From positions 1,302,001 to 1,366,000 of the forward strand of contig CAWHKC010000004.1 of assembly GCA_963829835.1 (NCBI GenBank): a stretch of DNA of 64,000 bases. Reading direction: 5' to 3'. Below, one piece after another: positions 8,846 to 18,350 of the stretch. Below the pieces are notes generated by a model. It was not told where the DNA came from and ran no database searches. It was given only the letters and a program-made list of their open reading frames with translations. The position numbers and the translations under genes are program-made. Position 1 is the stretch's first letter. Each line of letters begins with the position of its first letter. Source of the DNA: Berkiella sp963829835 (GTDB lineage: Bacteria; Pseudomonadota; Gammaproteobacteria; Berkiellales; Berkiellaceae).

Positions 8846-8940
8846 AATAGTGCCTTCATGCCAAAAATTTCAGGGATTGTAACATTGTTTATTCTTTTAC
8901 GTTAAACTACATCGCCTAATTTTATTGAAAAGAGAACGTT

Positions 8941-9708
8941 ATGCGCATAATCACAATGAATGTGAATGGGATCCGCTCTGCCATCAAGAAAGGATTGTTT
9001 AGATGGCTTTCTGAACAAAATGCAGACATCATCTGTTTGCAAGAAGTGCGTACTTCGGAAGATTTAATCAAAGAAGAAGCTTACCAATTGCCGCAGTATC
9101 ATTGTTATCACAATAGCGCGCAAAAAAGTGGTTATAGTGGCGTTAGCATTTTTAGCAAAAAAGAACCAGACAAAATCGTAACGAAATTGGGATTTCCTTT
9201 AGCAGATGATGAAGGACGTTATATCCATGCAGAATTTGGTGATTTAGTGGTTGCCTCGATTTATTTTCCTTCAGGAACCAGTGGCGATGGACGTCAAACG
9301 CTTAAATATGAATTTTTAGATAAATATTTAAATATATTAGATGAACATCTTAAATCTAAACGGTCCTATATACTTTGTGGTGACTGGAATATTGCGCATA
9401 AAAATATTGATTTAAAAAACTGGAAGACTAATCAAAAAAATTCAGGATTTTTACCAGAAGAACGCGCCTGGTTAGATACAGTTTTTAATACAAAAGGCTG
9501 GATAGATGCTTTTAGAGTGATTAACCAAGAACCCGATCAATATACCTGGTGGTCTAATCGTGCGAATGCTTGGAACAATAATGTAGGTTGGCGTATTGAT
9601 TATCAAGTCGTTACGCCAAACTTAAAAGACAAAATTAAAAGCGTTGCGATCTATAGAGATGAGAAATTTTCAGATCACGCACCATTAACCATAGACTATA
9701 ATATTTAG
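8941..9708 (+). CDS. xthA: Exodeoxyribonuclease III / AP endonuclease
   Basis: 255 residues of the ExoIII/APE1 family, which cuts the backbone at abasic sites and removes 3' blocking groups in base excision repair. Visible motifs: MNVNGIRSA (metal/DNA contact), CLQEVRT (catalytic glutamate), CGDWNIAHKNIDLKN (catalytic aspartate and asparagine) and FSDHAPLTIDY (catalytic histidine). It is divergent from pyrE with about 95 bases between, and its stop lies one base from the stop of rph. Confidence 0.95.
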   Translation: MRIITMNVNGIRSAIKKGLFRWLSEQNADIICLQEVRTSEDLIKEEAYQLPQYHCYHNSAQKSGYSGVSIFSKKEPDKIVTKLGFPLADDEGRYIHAEFGDLVVASIYFPSGTSGDGRQTLKYEFLDKYLNILDEHLKSKRSYILCGDWNIAHKNIDLKNWKTNQKNSGFLPEERAWLDTVFNTKGWIDAFRVINQEPDQYTWWSNRANAWNNNVGWRIDYQVVTPNLKDKIKSVAIYRDEKFSDHAPLTIDYNI

Positions 9709-9709
9709 C

Positions 9710-10426
9710 TTATAGATCTAATAACCGTTTTTGTTTGCCGATGAGTTCTTGAATACCTTTTTGCGCTAACGCTAACATGCTGGTGAGTTCATTTAATTTG
9801 AAAGGTTTGCCTTCAGCCGTTCCTTGCACTTCAATAAATTCACCTTGCTCAGTCATGACCACATTCATGTCGGTTTCAGCATTGGCATCTTCGGCATAAT
9901 CCAAATCTAATACCGGCATGTCTTCATAGATCCCAACAGAAACGGATGCCACTAAATGTTTTAAAGGGAATTTTTTGATTAAGCGACGCTTTTCCATCCA
10001 GCGAAAGGCTTCGACTAAAGCAACACAAGAACCGGTGACGCTAGCGGTACGGGTACCGCCATCGGCTTGGATTACATCACAATCGATAGTAATCGTATTT
10101 TCACCCAATAACTCAAGATTCACACAACTACGTAAAGCGCGTCCGATAAATCGCTGAATTTCTTGTGATCTGCCGGCGGGTGCTCCCCTTGTGATGTCAC
10201 GAGGCATCCTATCGGTGGTAGAACGTGGTAACATGCTATATTCAGCTGTAATCCAACCTTTGCCAGTCCCTTTTAGAAATCGGGGGACGCCTTGAATCAC
10301 AGAGGCATTACAGATGACCTTGGTTTCGCCAAATTCAACTAACACCGAACCCTCAGGATGTTTGATAAAATTACGTGTTAATTTCACTTCTCTGAGTTCA
10401 TCTTGGTTTCGGGCGGAGGGGCGCAT
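9710..10426 (-). CDS. rph: Ribonuclease PH
   Basis: 238 residues, full length for this phosphorolytic 3'-to-5' exoribonuclease that trims tRNA 3' ends. The signature TIDCDVIQADGGTRTASVTG is complete, and MLPRSTTDRMPRD and RSQEIQRFIGRALR (phosphate and RNA contacts) are kept. The C-terminus is intact, unlike the frameshifted rph of E. coli K-12. Start ATG at 10426 is preceded by AAGGT. Divergent from yicC, as in many proteobacteria. Confidence 0.96.
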   Translation of the reverse strand: MRPSARNQDELREVKLTRNFIKHPEGSVLVEFGETKVICNASVIQGVPRFLKGTGKGWITAEYSMLPRSTTDRMPRDITRGAPAGRSQEIQRFIGRALRSCVNLELLGENTITIDCDVIQADGGTRTASVTGSCVALVEAFRWMEKRRLIKKFPLKHLVASVSVGIYEDMPVLDLDYAEDANAETDMNVVMTEQGEFIEVQGTAEGKPFKLNELTSMLALAQKGIQELIGKQKRLLDL

Positions 10427-10605
10427 ACTGATTACCTTCTCGAATTTTGTTTCTAGTGAAAAAAAGATCTGAGTATTATATTCTGGAAAGTCAGCTTTAG
10501 CGATGGTGAAGCAGTTTATTCATTTGTTAGCTAACTTATTATTTGCAGTGCAGTTAGGTTCCAGGCTACTATTGAACTTCGATTTAGGCAGGAGTCGCGA
10601 TAAAA

Positions 10606-11472
10606 ATGATTTCAAGTATGACCGCTTATGGTAGACGCGCTCTTCAAAAAGATTGGGGACAAGCCACTTGGGAACTCCGATCCGTTAATCACCGATATTT
10701 AGATCTCTCCTTTAAAATTCCTGAAAGTTTCCGTGAATGGGAAAATGAGTGGCGAGCACTAGCTGGCAATTATTTATCTCGTGGCAAAGTAGAGTGTTAT
10801 CTTAATTTTTTTCCTAGTAGCAAAAGTGCCCCACGTTTACAGATCAATACCGATTTGGTTGGCCAACTCTTAACTAGTTGCCAAGTTGTGGCTGAGCACC
10901 AAGGCGTGACCCCAACTGTTAAAGCCATGGAATTATTGCGTTGGCCTGATGTTTTAACAACAGTAGCTAGAGATATTTCTCATTTAAAAGAACCTTTGAC
11001 AGAACTTTTTGAGCAGACTTTGCAAGATTTGGTTCAAACCAGGAAACGTGAAGGCCATCAGCTCCAGCAAATTTTAAAAGCAAAGTTAAGCCAAGTTTTA
11101 GAGCAAGTAGCATTAGTAAAAGAAAAACTTCCCCTTTGTTTGCAAGCGCAAAAGCAAAAGCTCACCCAGAAATTAGCAGATATTCAATCGTCAATTGATC
11201 CACAGCGTCTAGAGCAAGAGTTGGTTCTCTTTGCGCAACGTATCGATGTTGAAGAAGAAATCGAACGCTTAGCAACCCACACCAAAGAAGTATTGCGTAC
11301 TCTTGACGACAATGGGGCTATGGGGCGACGGTTGGATTTTTTAATGCAAGAAATGAATCGAGAAGCGAATACTTTAGCTGCAAAATCAGCTGATAATACA
11401 GTGACACAAGCAGCCATTGAACTTAAAGTCCTTATAGAACAAATGCGTGAGCAGATCCAAAATGTGGAGTAG
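10606..11472 (+). CDS. yicC: YicC-family endoribonuclease
   Basis: 288 residues. The start MISSMTAYGRRALQKDWG and the WELRSVNHRYLDLSFKIPE block are hallmarks of YicC/YloC proteins. The C-terminal DUF1732 half includes ELVLFAQRIDVEEEIERLATH and GRRLDFLMQEMNREANTLAAKS. Family members have been reported as RNA endonucleases that degrade small RNAs or mRNA. It sits three bases upstream of gmk and heads the cluster yicC-gmk-rpoZ-spoT-recG. Start ATG at 10606 follows AGGAG at about 13 bases. Confidence 0.92.
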   Translation: MISSMTAYGRRALQKDWGQATWELRSVNHRYLDLSFKIPESFREWENEWRALAGNYLSRGKVECYLNFFPSSKSAPRLQINTDLVGQLLTSCQVVAEHQGVTPTVKAMELLRWPDVLTTVARDISHLKEPLTELFEQTLQDLVQTRKREGHQLQQILKAKLSQVLEQVALVKEKLPLCLQAQKQKLTQKLADIQSSIDPQRLEQELVLFAQRIDVEEEIERLATHTKEVLRTLDDNGAMGRRLDFLMQEMNREANTLAAKSADNTVTQAAIELKVLIEQMREQIQNVE

Positions 11473-11475
11473 AGC

Positions 11476-12087
11476 ATGAGTGTTTTGGGATCGTTGTTTA
11501 TTATCTCTGCCCCATCGGGTGGTGGAAAGACAACCTTGGTCAATGCTGTCGTAAAGCGTGTCCCTTCCTTGAGCGTGTCGGTATCTCATACCACACGTGC
11601 GCCAAGGATTGGGGAAGTCGATGGCAAGAATTATTTTTTTGTTAATGAGAATCAATTTAATGCCTTACAAGAAAAAGGGACATTTCTTGAATCGGCAAAA
11701 GTTTTTAATCATTTTTATGGCACTTCTAAAGTGTGGGTGCTAGAGCAATTGCAACAAGGATTTGATGTTATTTTAGAAATTGATTGGCAAGGAGCAAGGT
11801 ACGTTAAGCAACAAATGGACTGTGTGAGTATTTTTATACTACCGCCTTCACGAGAAATATTGCAGACACGTTTACAAGCACGCCAGCAAGATAGCACTGA
11901 GGTGATTGCACAGCGTATGAACAAAGCCAGTCACGAAATATCGCATTATACAGAATATGATTATGTGGTTGTGAATGATAACTTTGATGAAGCCTGTGAA
12001 GATTTAGTTGCCGTAATCAGATCGCAAAGAGTTAAAACATCGGTTCAAGCGCAGCGTTTTGCAAAACTGATAGCTTCTTTTGAGTGA
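11476..12087 (+). CDS. gmk: Guanylate kinase
   Basis: 203 residues. The enzyme phosphorylates GMP to GDP with ATP. The P-loop is SAPSGGGKTTL, followed by the GMP-binding SVSHTTRAPRIGEVDGKNYFF block and EIDWQGA. It lies between yicC and rpoZ, which fits the conserved gammaproteobacterial order. Together with the downstream (p)ppGpp synthetase/hydrolase spoT it links GTP metabolism with the stringent response. Confidence 0.96.
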   Translation: MSVLGSLFIISAPSGGGKTTLVNAVVKRVPSLSVSVSHTTRAPRIGEVDGKNYFFVNENQFNALQEKGTFLESAKVFNHFYGTSKVWVLEQLQQGFDVILEIDWQGARYVKQQMDCVSIFILPPSREILQTRLQARQQDSTEVIAQRMNKASHEISHYTEYDYVVVNDNFDEACEDLVAVIRSQRVKTSVQAQRFAKLIASFE

Positions 12088-12167
12088 GACACGTGATAAC
12101 ACACTGGTGTAATGTTGCAAAGTGAGTTAACATATTATTAATAGTGTAGAATTGGAGATAATAAGAA

Positions 12168-12377
12168 ATGGCTCGTATTACTGTTGAAGATTGTTTAGAT
12201 AATGTTGAAAATCGTTTTGAGTTAGTTTTAGTTGCTACAAAAAGAGCCAGACAATTAGCAATGTCAGGTGCCGAGCCAATGGTCCCTTGGTCCAATGACA
12301 AGCCTACCGTTGTTGCTTTACGTGAAATAGCTAATGGATTTATCACACGCACGATTCTCACTGAAGCAGATAATTAG
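12168..12377 (+). CDS. rpoZ: RNA polymerase omega subunit
   Basis: 69 residues. MARITVEDCLDNVENRFELV at the start and the RARQLA segment are diagnostic of omega, the small subunit that wraps the beta' C-terminus and takes part in ppGpp binding. It is shorter than E. coli omega (91 residues) because the charged tail is reduced. GGAG precedes the start. Next to spoT, as in E. coli. Confidence 0.95.
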   Translation: MARITVEDCLDNVENRFELVLVATKRARQLAMSGAEPMVPWSNDKPTVVALREIANGFITRTILTEADN

Positions 12378-12400
12378 AAAATACTTCAAAGAGGTTGCCG

Positions 12401-14515
12401 GTGTTTGCATTTACCGATTTGCGAGATCAGCTAGCGCTATACTTATCTCAAGATGAGGTCGATGAGATCACACAAGCTTATATGACTGCGTCAAAAGCGC
12501 ATGAAGGTCAAAAGCGTTATACCGGCGAACCTTATATCTCACACCCTGTCGAAGTAGCAAGAATTTTGGCAGGGATGCATATGGATCACCAATGCATTAT
12601 GGCAGCCATGCTGCACGATGTTATTGAAGATACCTCTTTAGACAAAAGCAACCTCTCGCAACGTTTTGGTGAAAAAGTCGCTGAGCTGGTTGATGGCGTT
12701 AGTAAATTAAAACTCATTACTTTTGAAAGTCGCGAACAGGCTCAAGCTGAAAATTTTCGCAAAATGATGTTGGCAATGGCCAAAGATGTTCGTGTCATTT
12801 TAATTAAATTGGCCGATAGACTTCATAATATGCGTACCTTGGGGGCGATGCCTACCGAAAAACGTCGCCGCATTGCACTTGAAACCTTAGAAATTTATGC
12901 TCCCATTGCTTATCGCCTGGGCATGAACCATATGCGGGTTGAATTTGAAGATTTAGGCTTTGCTGCGCTTTATCCTTTGCGTTACCGGGTTTTAAAAGAA
13001 TCTGTGCGTCGTGCTAGGGGAAATCGCAAAGCACTTGTTCGAACGATTGAAAAAGAAATTAGAAAAAAATTAGTTGAAACCGGTTTAAAAGATTGTGCTG
13101 TTTGGGGAAGAGAAAAGCATCTTTATAGTTTATATAACAAAATGCACAAAAAACGTCTTTCCTTATCTGAAGTGATGGATATGTATGCTTTTCGCATCAT
13201 TGTTAAAAAGCCTGAAGAATGTTATTTAGCATTAGGTGTTGTTCATACCACTTATCGCCCCATTGCAAGACGCTTCAAAGATTATATTGCCATCCCTAAA
13301 GCCAATGGTTACCAATCATTGCACACAACGCTCATTGGCCCTCATGGCGTGCCGATTGAAGTGCAGATCCGTACTGAAGATATGGAAGAATTGGCTGAAA
13401 ACGGTATTGCATCGCATTGGGTCTATAAAACAGCCGAAAAAGAAACCGCGCATATCCATACCAGAGAATGGTTAAAGGGATTGCTAGAAATTCAAAAACA
13501 TACGGGCAATTCTCTTGAATTCATCGAAAATGTCAAAATTGATTTATTTTCAGATGCTGTTTATGTTTTTACCCCAAAAGGGAATATTCTCTCTTTGCCA
13601 GAAGGTGCTACCCCAGTTGATTTTGCCTATTTAGTACACACGGATATTGGTAATGCTTGTGTGGGTTGCAAAATCGATAGACGTTTGTCTCCACTTTCAA
13701 CAAGACTTCGTAATGCTCAAACCGTTGAAATCATAACGGCTAAAGGTGCACATCCTAACCCAGCATGGCTTTCCTTTGCTGTTACTGGCAAAGCAAGAAG
13801 CAATATTCGTCATTGGCTCAAGAGTCAACAATGCTCAGAATCTCAAGCCTTAGGTAAGCGTTTAATTGAAGGTGCATTAAATGCTTCCAATATGAAATTA
13901 GAAGATATCACGCCAAAAGATTGGCAAGTGATTATCAAAGATTTTGGTTTAACATCTGCTGATGAATTATATGAAGAAGTTGGATTAGGTAAACGGATGG
14001 CACCTTTGGTGGCACAACGTATTTTAACCTATCAAGAGCAAACCAGCACAGATAAGACTGCCTTTAAAAAGCCAGGCACTTTAATGATACAAGGCACAGA
14101 GGGCCTTGTTGTCACTTATGGAAAATGTTGTTATCCCATACCAGGGGATTTGATTGTTGGTCAATTAAGTGCAGGTCATGGCGTTGTCATCCACAAGGAA
14201 AGATGTCCAAAAATTGGCAAGCTTAGAAATTCTCCCAGCCAATTTATCAATGTGCAATGGGAAGATAATGTTATTGGTGATTTTCATGTTCCTATCGTTG
14301 TCGATGTGATCAATGGCAAAGGTGTCCTTGCGCAATTAGCCAATGCGATTGCTGAGGCAAACGCCAATATTATCAACGTTCATGTTGATGAGCGTGATGG
14401 TCGTCACAATACGGTTAAATTTATAGTAGCAGTGCGAAATCGCTCGCATTTGGCCAGAACGATGCGAAGACTGCGTACAGTCTCTGAGGTAACGCGCATT
14501 GTTCGTGGTAAATAA
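12401..14515 (+). CDS. spoT: Bifunctional (p)ppGpp synthetase/hydrolase
   Basis: 704 residues from the GTG at 12401. I prefer this start to the in-frame TTG at 12395 because the GAGG at 12391-12394 then lies 6 bases upstream instead of touching the codon. Domains in order: HD hydrolase with an intact MLHDVIEDT motif, the synthetase domain (REKHLYSLYNKMHKK and YQSLHTTLIGP), a TGS domain (VFTPKGNILSLPEGATPVDFAY in part), and a C-terminal ACT domain. An intact HD site argues for SpoT rather than the synthesis-only RelA. It sets alarmone levels during starvation. Overlaps the next gene. Confidence 0.95.
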   Translation: MFAFTDLRDQLALYLSQDEVDEITQAYMTASKAHEGQKRYTGEPYISHPVEVARILAGMHMDHQCIMAAMLHDVIEDTSLDKSNLSQRFGEKVAELVDGVSKLKLITFESREQAQAENFRKMMLAMAKDVRVILIKLADRLHNMRTLGAMPTEKRRRIALETLEIYAPIAYRLGMNHMRVEFEDLGFAALYPLRYRVLKESVRRARGNRKALVRTIEKEIRKKLVETGLKDCAVWGREKHLYSLYNKMHKKRLSLSEVMDMYAFRIIVKKPEECYLALGVVHTTYRPIARRFKDYIAIPKANGYQSLHTTLIGPHGVPIEVQIRTEDMEELAENGIASHWVYKTAEKETAHIHTREWLKGLLEIQKHTGNSLEFIENVKIDLFSDAVYVFTPKGNILSLPEGATPVDFAYLVHTDIGNACVGCKIDRRLSPLSTRLRNAQTVEIITAKGAHPNPAWLSFAVTGKARSNIRHWLKSQQCSESQALGKRLIEGALNASNMKLEDITPKDWQVIIKDFGLTSADELYEEVGLGKRMAPLVAQRILTYQEQTSTDKTAFKKPGTLMIQGTEGLVVTYGKCCYPIPGDLIVGQLSAGHGVVIHKERCPKIGKLRNSPSQFINVQWEDNVIGDFHVPIVVDVINGKGVLAQLANAIAEANANIINVHVDERDGRHNTVKFIVAVRNRSHLARTMRRLRTVSEVTRIVRGK

Positions 14516-16598
14516 AACGTCACAACCTCTTTTTGATTGGTTTGCGCCAATCTCTTCATTAAAAGGAGTGGGCTCAAAGATTGCTGAAAAACTATCAAAA
14601 TTAAATATTGAGACCATGGGAGATTTGCTGCTACATTGTCCTTATCGTTATGAGAATAGAACAGAGCTTACGCCCATTGCCAAAGTAACGCCTGAGCAAT
14701 TTGTTTTGGTGCAAGGCCATGTTTTACAAATTAAATTAGAAGGGAAACGAAAAAAGAGAGCGATAGTTACAATCAGCGATCAAACAGGTGTCTTAACGCT
14801 TCTGTTCTTTCATTTTCATTCTTCTATGCAAAGCCGTTATGTTGAAGGTGCGCTTCTACGCTGTTTTGGTCAAATAAAAGCAACCATGAAAGGCTATCAA
14901 ATCATTCACCCAGAATGTGAATTTATTAAAGAAAATGATCCTTTGCCAACCCATTTAACACCACTTTATCCAACAGTGGCGGGTTTGTCTCAAGGATGGT
15001 TGCGACGCACGATTGGAAATTTGTTAAAAACCTATACCCAGTATCAAAATCAAACCGATCAATTCGCAAATACATTATCATCTCATTTACCAATGCACTC
15101 TTGGGTTGAAGCTTTAAAGACTATCCATCAACCACAACCTAGTGACAATATAGATGCACTGATTTTAAGAAAGCATCCTGCTTACAATCGATTAATTTGT
15201 GAAGAATTAGTGTCTCATCATATTAGCTTGGCACGCATTAAAGCACATGCCAAATCTCGACAATCTTTTGCTGTTACTGTCGATGACAAATTTTTGGATG
15301 ACTTTTTGAAAACGCTTCCTTTTCAATTAACGCACGCACAAAATCGCGTCTGGTCTGAAATCAGACAGGATATGGCGCAAGATAAACCGATGCTACGATT
15401 AGTGCAAGGCGATGTAGGGAGCGGAAAAACCATTGTCGCAGCGTTATCGATGCTTGGGGTGATTGCTCAACATAAGCAAGTGGCGATAATGGCACCCACT
15501 GAAATTTTAGCAGAACAACACCTTAAACATTTTAGTGAATGGTTTGCACCTTTTGGATTTCGTTGTGAATTGCTTAAGTGTAAACTCAAAGCAAAACCTA
15601 AACGCAGTGTTTTGGAAAATATTACCTTAGGCCTAACGCATGTCGTTATTGGTACCCATGCACTCTTTCAAGATGATGTGCAATTTAAAGAGCTGGGTTT
15701 AATTGTTATCGATGAACAGCATCGCTTTGGTGTACATCAGCGCCTTGCCTTACATGTGAAGGGAAATACTGCACTAAATCCTTGTTACCCACACCAACTA
15801 ATCATGACAGCTACGCCAATTCCCCGAACACTTGCGATGAGCCATTATGCCCATTTAGATATTTCAGTGATTGATGCTTTGCCTCCTGGTCGCAAACCCA
15901 TTACCACGCTCACTGTTCCTCAAAAAAGGCGTGATGAAATCATTGAACGTATGAAAAGCGTTTGTGCCAGTGGGCAACAAGTTTACTGGGTATGCACGTT
16001 AATCGAAGAATCAGAAACTTTACAATGCCAGGCCGCGGAAGTAACAGCAACAGCTTTACAAGAACATCTTCCTAAGGTCGGTTTGGTTCACGGCAGAATG
16101 GATGCTCTTGAAAAAGAAAGCGTGATGCAAGCGTTTTACAAAGGCGACATTTCCGTTTTAGTGGCAACAACTGTGATAGAAGTGGGGGTGAACGTTCCTA
16201 ATGCCACTCTCATGGTTATTGAAAACCCAGAACGCTTAGGATTGGCACAATTACATCAATTGCGAGGTAGAGTTGGACGTGGCAGTGATGCCAGTTTTTG
16301 TGTATTGCTTTATCAAGCGCCGTTAAGCCAAATGGCCCAATCGCGTTTACGCATTATGCGTGAAACCACCGATGGTTTTGTCATTGCCGAAGCTGATTTG
16401 GAACTTCGAGGACCAGGCGAAGTGTTAGGAGTGAGGCAAACAGGTTCTTTAGCTTTTAAAATTGCCGATCTGCAGCGTGATAAAGAAATGTTTGAATCAC
16501 TTGAGCAATGGTCACAATTATTAACCACACTAACTGCACCTCACATTGAACGTATGATACAGCGCTGGGGTGTGGGCACTCACTTCAGTCAAGCCTAA
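14499..16598 (+). CDS. recG: ATP-dependent DNA helicase RecG
   Basis: 699 residues, normal for RecG, which remodels stalled replication forks and Holliday junctions. An N-terminal wedge/OB-fold domain (SLKGVGSKIAEKLSKL, then the YRYENRTELTPI block) precedes the helicase motor: Walker A GDVGSGKT, DEQH box VIDEQHRFG, motif III TATPIPRTLAM, and the C-terminal LRGRVGRG and RGPGEVLGVRQTG motifs. The start overlaps spoT. TTG at 14499 has GAGG nine bases upstream, and GTG at 14505 is an alternative. The trmH (spoU) gene found between spoT and recG in E. coli is absent. Confidence 0.95.
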   Translation: MFVVNKTSQPLFDWFAPISSLKGVGSKIAEKLSKLNIETMGDLLLHCPYRYENRTELTPIAKVTPEQFVLVQGHVLQIKLEGKRKKRAIVTISDQTGVLTLLFFHFHSSMQSRYVEGALLRCFGQIKATMKGYQIIHPECEFIKENDPLPTHLTPLYPTVAGLSQGWLRRTIGNLLKTYTQYQNQTDQFANTLSSHLPMHSWVEALKTIHQPQPSDNIDALILRKHPAYNRLICEELVSHHISLARIKAHAKSRQSFAVTVDDKFLDDFLKTLPFQLTHAQNRVWSEIRQDMAQDKPMLRLVQGDVGSGKTIVAALSMLGVIAQHKQVAIMAPTEILAEQHLKHFSEWFAPFGFRCELLKCKLKAKPKRSVLENITLGLTHVVIGTHALFQDDVQFKELGLIVIDEQHRFGVHQRLALHVKGNTALNPCYPHQLIMTATPIPRTLAMSHYAHLDISVIDALPPGRKPITTLTVPQKRRDEIIERMKSVCASGQQVYWVCTLIEESETLQCQAAEVTATALQEHLPKVGLVHGRMDALEKESVMQAFYKGDISVLVATTVIEVGVNVPNATLMVIENPERLGLAQLHQLRGRVGRGSDASFCVLLYQAPLSQMAQSRLRIMRETTDGFVIAEADLELRGPGEVLGVRQTGSLAFKIADLQRDKEMFESLEQWSQLLTTLTAPHIERMIQRWGVGTHFSQA

Positions 16599-16606
16599 TC
16601 CTCTGA

Positions 16607-18220
16607 TCATTTGATAGGTTTTGTTTTGTGAGTTGATTCTTTATGAACCTCAGTTTCTTTTGAAAAATAAGCTTTAATATGACGCCTGGCTTTAATGATA
16701 AGCCCTTCATTGCGTTCAAGAGATTGCGATAGGTTGTTTTGTCTTAACCACTCTTTTACAAAAGGATGAGCGGCTGCAAATTCAGGAGAAGCTTTCATTC
16801 GATGATTTAAAACATTCCATAGTAAGTTTCGATTATGATTTAATGCGCGATGCTTGACGAGTATGGCTGGTGAATCAAGCAATAATAAAAATTCCTGCTG
16901 TGAAATAGGGTTACCTTGTTTAAACCTAGCATTCATATGATGCCAGAGATTATGAATGGCGCCACGATCTATGGCTTCCTTACAGCTCACATTGTAGCAG
17001 GTTGGTTTGAGTGTGCTAATGATGCTATCAGTAAGATTAAATTTGATTAAGTGAAATAAAATGGCACTGCGGATTTGTGGCGAAACAGCAATATTCATCT
17101 CATTTAGTTTTTTCAGATCTTTTACATTGATTATATTTGGTATGGTAATGCCGGTGATTTCTTTAATAGCTACGCGAAATTTATTTCCCAAGGGTCCATT
17201 AAAAACTTCCTCTAGCGATTGATTGTCAAAATTTGGACCAAAAAGTTTATCTTTAACATCTGAAGTCATATAAAAATCATTTTTATTTTGTTGTATGCTT
17301 TGAGCAAGATTCTCAAACAGCTCTAAAAAAGATGTTTTATGATGGGGGTCAGATTCTTTGCCAGTTTTCATCTTAAATTTTTTAAGGAGAAACTTATTAT
17401 CAGCAGGTAAGGTGATAACGGCAACCTTCAAATCCTTTTCACCATTCAGTTTTTCAAGAGCGCCACCTCGCAGGCCTTCTGAGAATCTGACAAATCTATC
17501 CATCATTCCTTTTTTATGATCCTGTCTTGATTGCGGCGATTTCATTAAATTGATATAAACATATTGAAAAGGGTTTGTGGTGGTCTGTGCGCGCCTTGCA
17601 TTAGCTAGAAGGTATCTTTTAAAGGCGGCATTAACTTTACTCTTACCATGGGTTTGATTGCCAAATCGTAGATTTTTCGACAGAGCATTGACTTGGTTTG
17701 AAATAAAATTAACATAAGGAATATTCTCTCTCAATGGATGATATCTAAATCCTATCATACCTAGAAAAGCCACTATCTTATTATCTGGATGATAAGGGTG
17801 AATTTTTCGCGCTATGGGTATGGTATTTTTTATGTTCTGGTTAATTTCGACCGGCGTGAGTAATTCATTTTTAGGGTTAATGGCACCATATATTTTTTGG
17901 TTTATATGGTTATCATTTTCAAACATTATTAGAAAAAAAGGATCTAATGCTATAGCGTCTTTTCTAATGTTAGGATGATTTAATTCATATTTTGCCACTT
18001 TGTCTGCTGCTTTTTGCAGTTGAAAATAAAGTGAACTATAGTCCACGTTTGAAGCGGGATTTTCCAAGTGAGATAGAGAAGATTCAATTTGATCCAGGAT
18101 AGCCACCAATTTATCGTACGGTGGAAGTTTATTAAATTGTGAACGATTTTTTTCGTAATATTTCTTAATTTCTTTCAAATAATAAAAACTCGCTGTTTGG
18201 TGTATATCAAGATTTAGCAT
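16607..18220 (-). CDS. Hypothetical protein with CX5R phosphatase-like motif (possible effector)
   Basis: 537 residues, no signal peptide or membrane segment. I do not recognise the family by full length. Near the C-terminus is YNVSCKEAIDRGAIHNLW, which contains a CX5R catalytic motif (C413 to R419) of the CKSxxDR kind seen in SopB/IpgD- and SidF-like phosphoinositide phosphatases. The C-terminal tail (residues ~500-537) is lysine/histidine/glutamate-rich, as often seen in type IV secretion signals. It is an orphan inserted between recG and the arginase gene, convergent with recG. A secreted phosphatase effector is an inference from this one motif and from context. Confidence 0.6.
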   Translation of the reverse strand: MLNLDIHQTASFYYLKEIKKYYEKNRSQFNKLPPYDKLVAILDQIESSLSHLENPASNVDYSSLYFQLQKAADKVAKYELNHPNIRKDAIALDPFFLIMFENDNHINQKIYGAINPKNELLTPVEINQNIKNTIPIARKIHPYHPDNKIVAFLGMIGFRYHPLRENIPYVNFISNQVNALSKNLRFGNQTHGKSKVNAAFKRYLLANARRAQTTTNPFQYVYINLMKSPQSRQDHKKGMMDRFVRFSEGLRGGALEKLNGEKDLKVAVITLPADNKFLLKKFKMKTGKESDPHHKTSFLELFENLAQSIQQNKNDFYMTSDVKDKLFGPNFDNQSLEEVFNGPLGNKFRVAIKEITGITIPNIINVKDLKKLNEMNIAVSPQIRSAILFHLIKFNLTDSIISTLKPTCYNVSCKEAIDRGAIHNLWHHMNARFKQGNPISQQEFLLLLDSPAILVKHRALNHNRNLLWNVLNHRMKASPEFAAAHPFVKEWLRQNNLSQSLERNEGLIIKARRHIKAYFSKETEVHKESTHKTKPIK

Positions 18221-18350
18221 GTTGGCGATCTCATCATAATCAAAGTCCTCATGTATTAGTTATTGGATAAGATGACACCTCGATAAGTTCCTTTAAAGTA
18301 GTGCATATGCATTGAAATAAAAAGTATTAAGCTTATAAGTAGTGACATAA

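Noticed and set aside
10606..16598. Possible horizontal transfer in the gmk-rpoZ-spoT-recG block because trmH is absent
   Set aside because: Gene order and sequence patterns are normal for the class; loss of one gene is not evidence of transfer.
16982..17002. CX5R motif as a classical protein tyrosine phosphatase
   Set aside because: The HCxxGxxR signature of tyrosine phosphatases is absent; the motif fits the CKSxxDR lipid-phosphatase style better.
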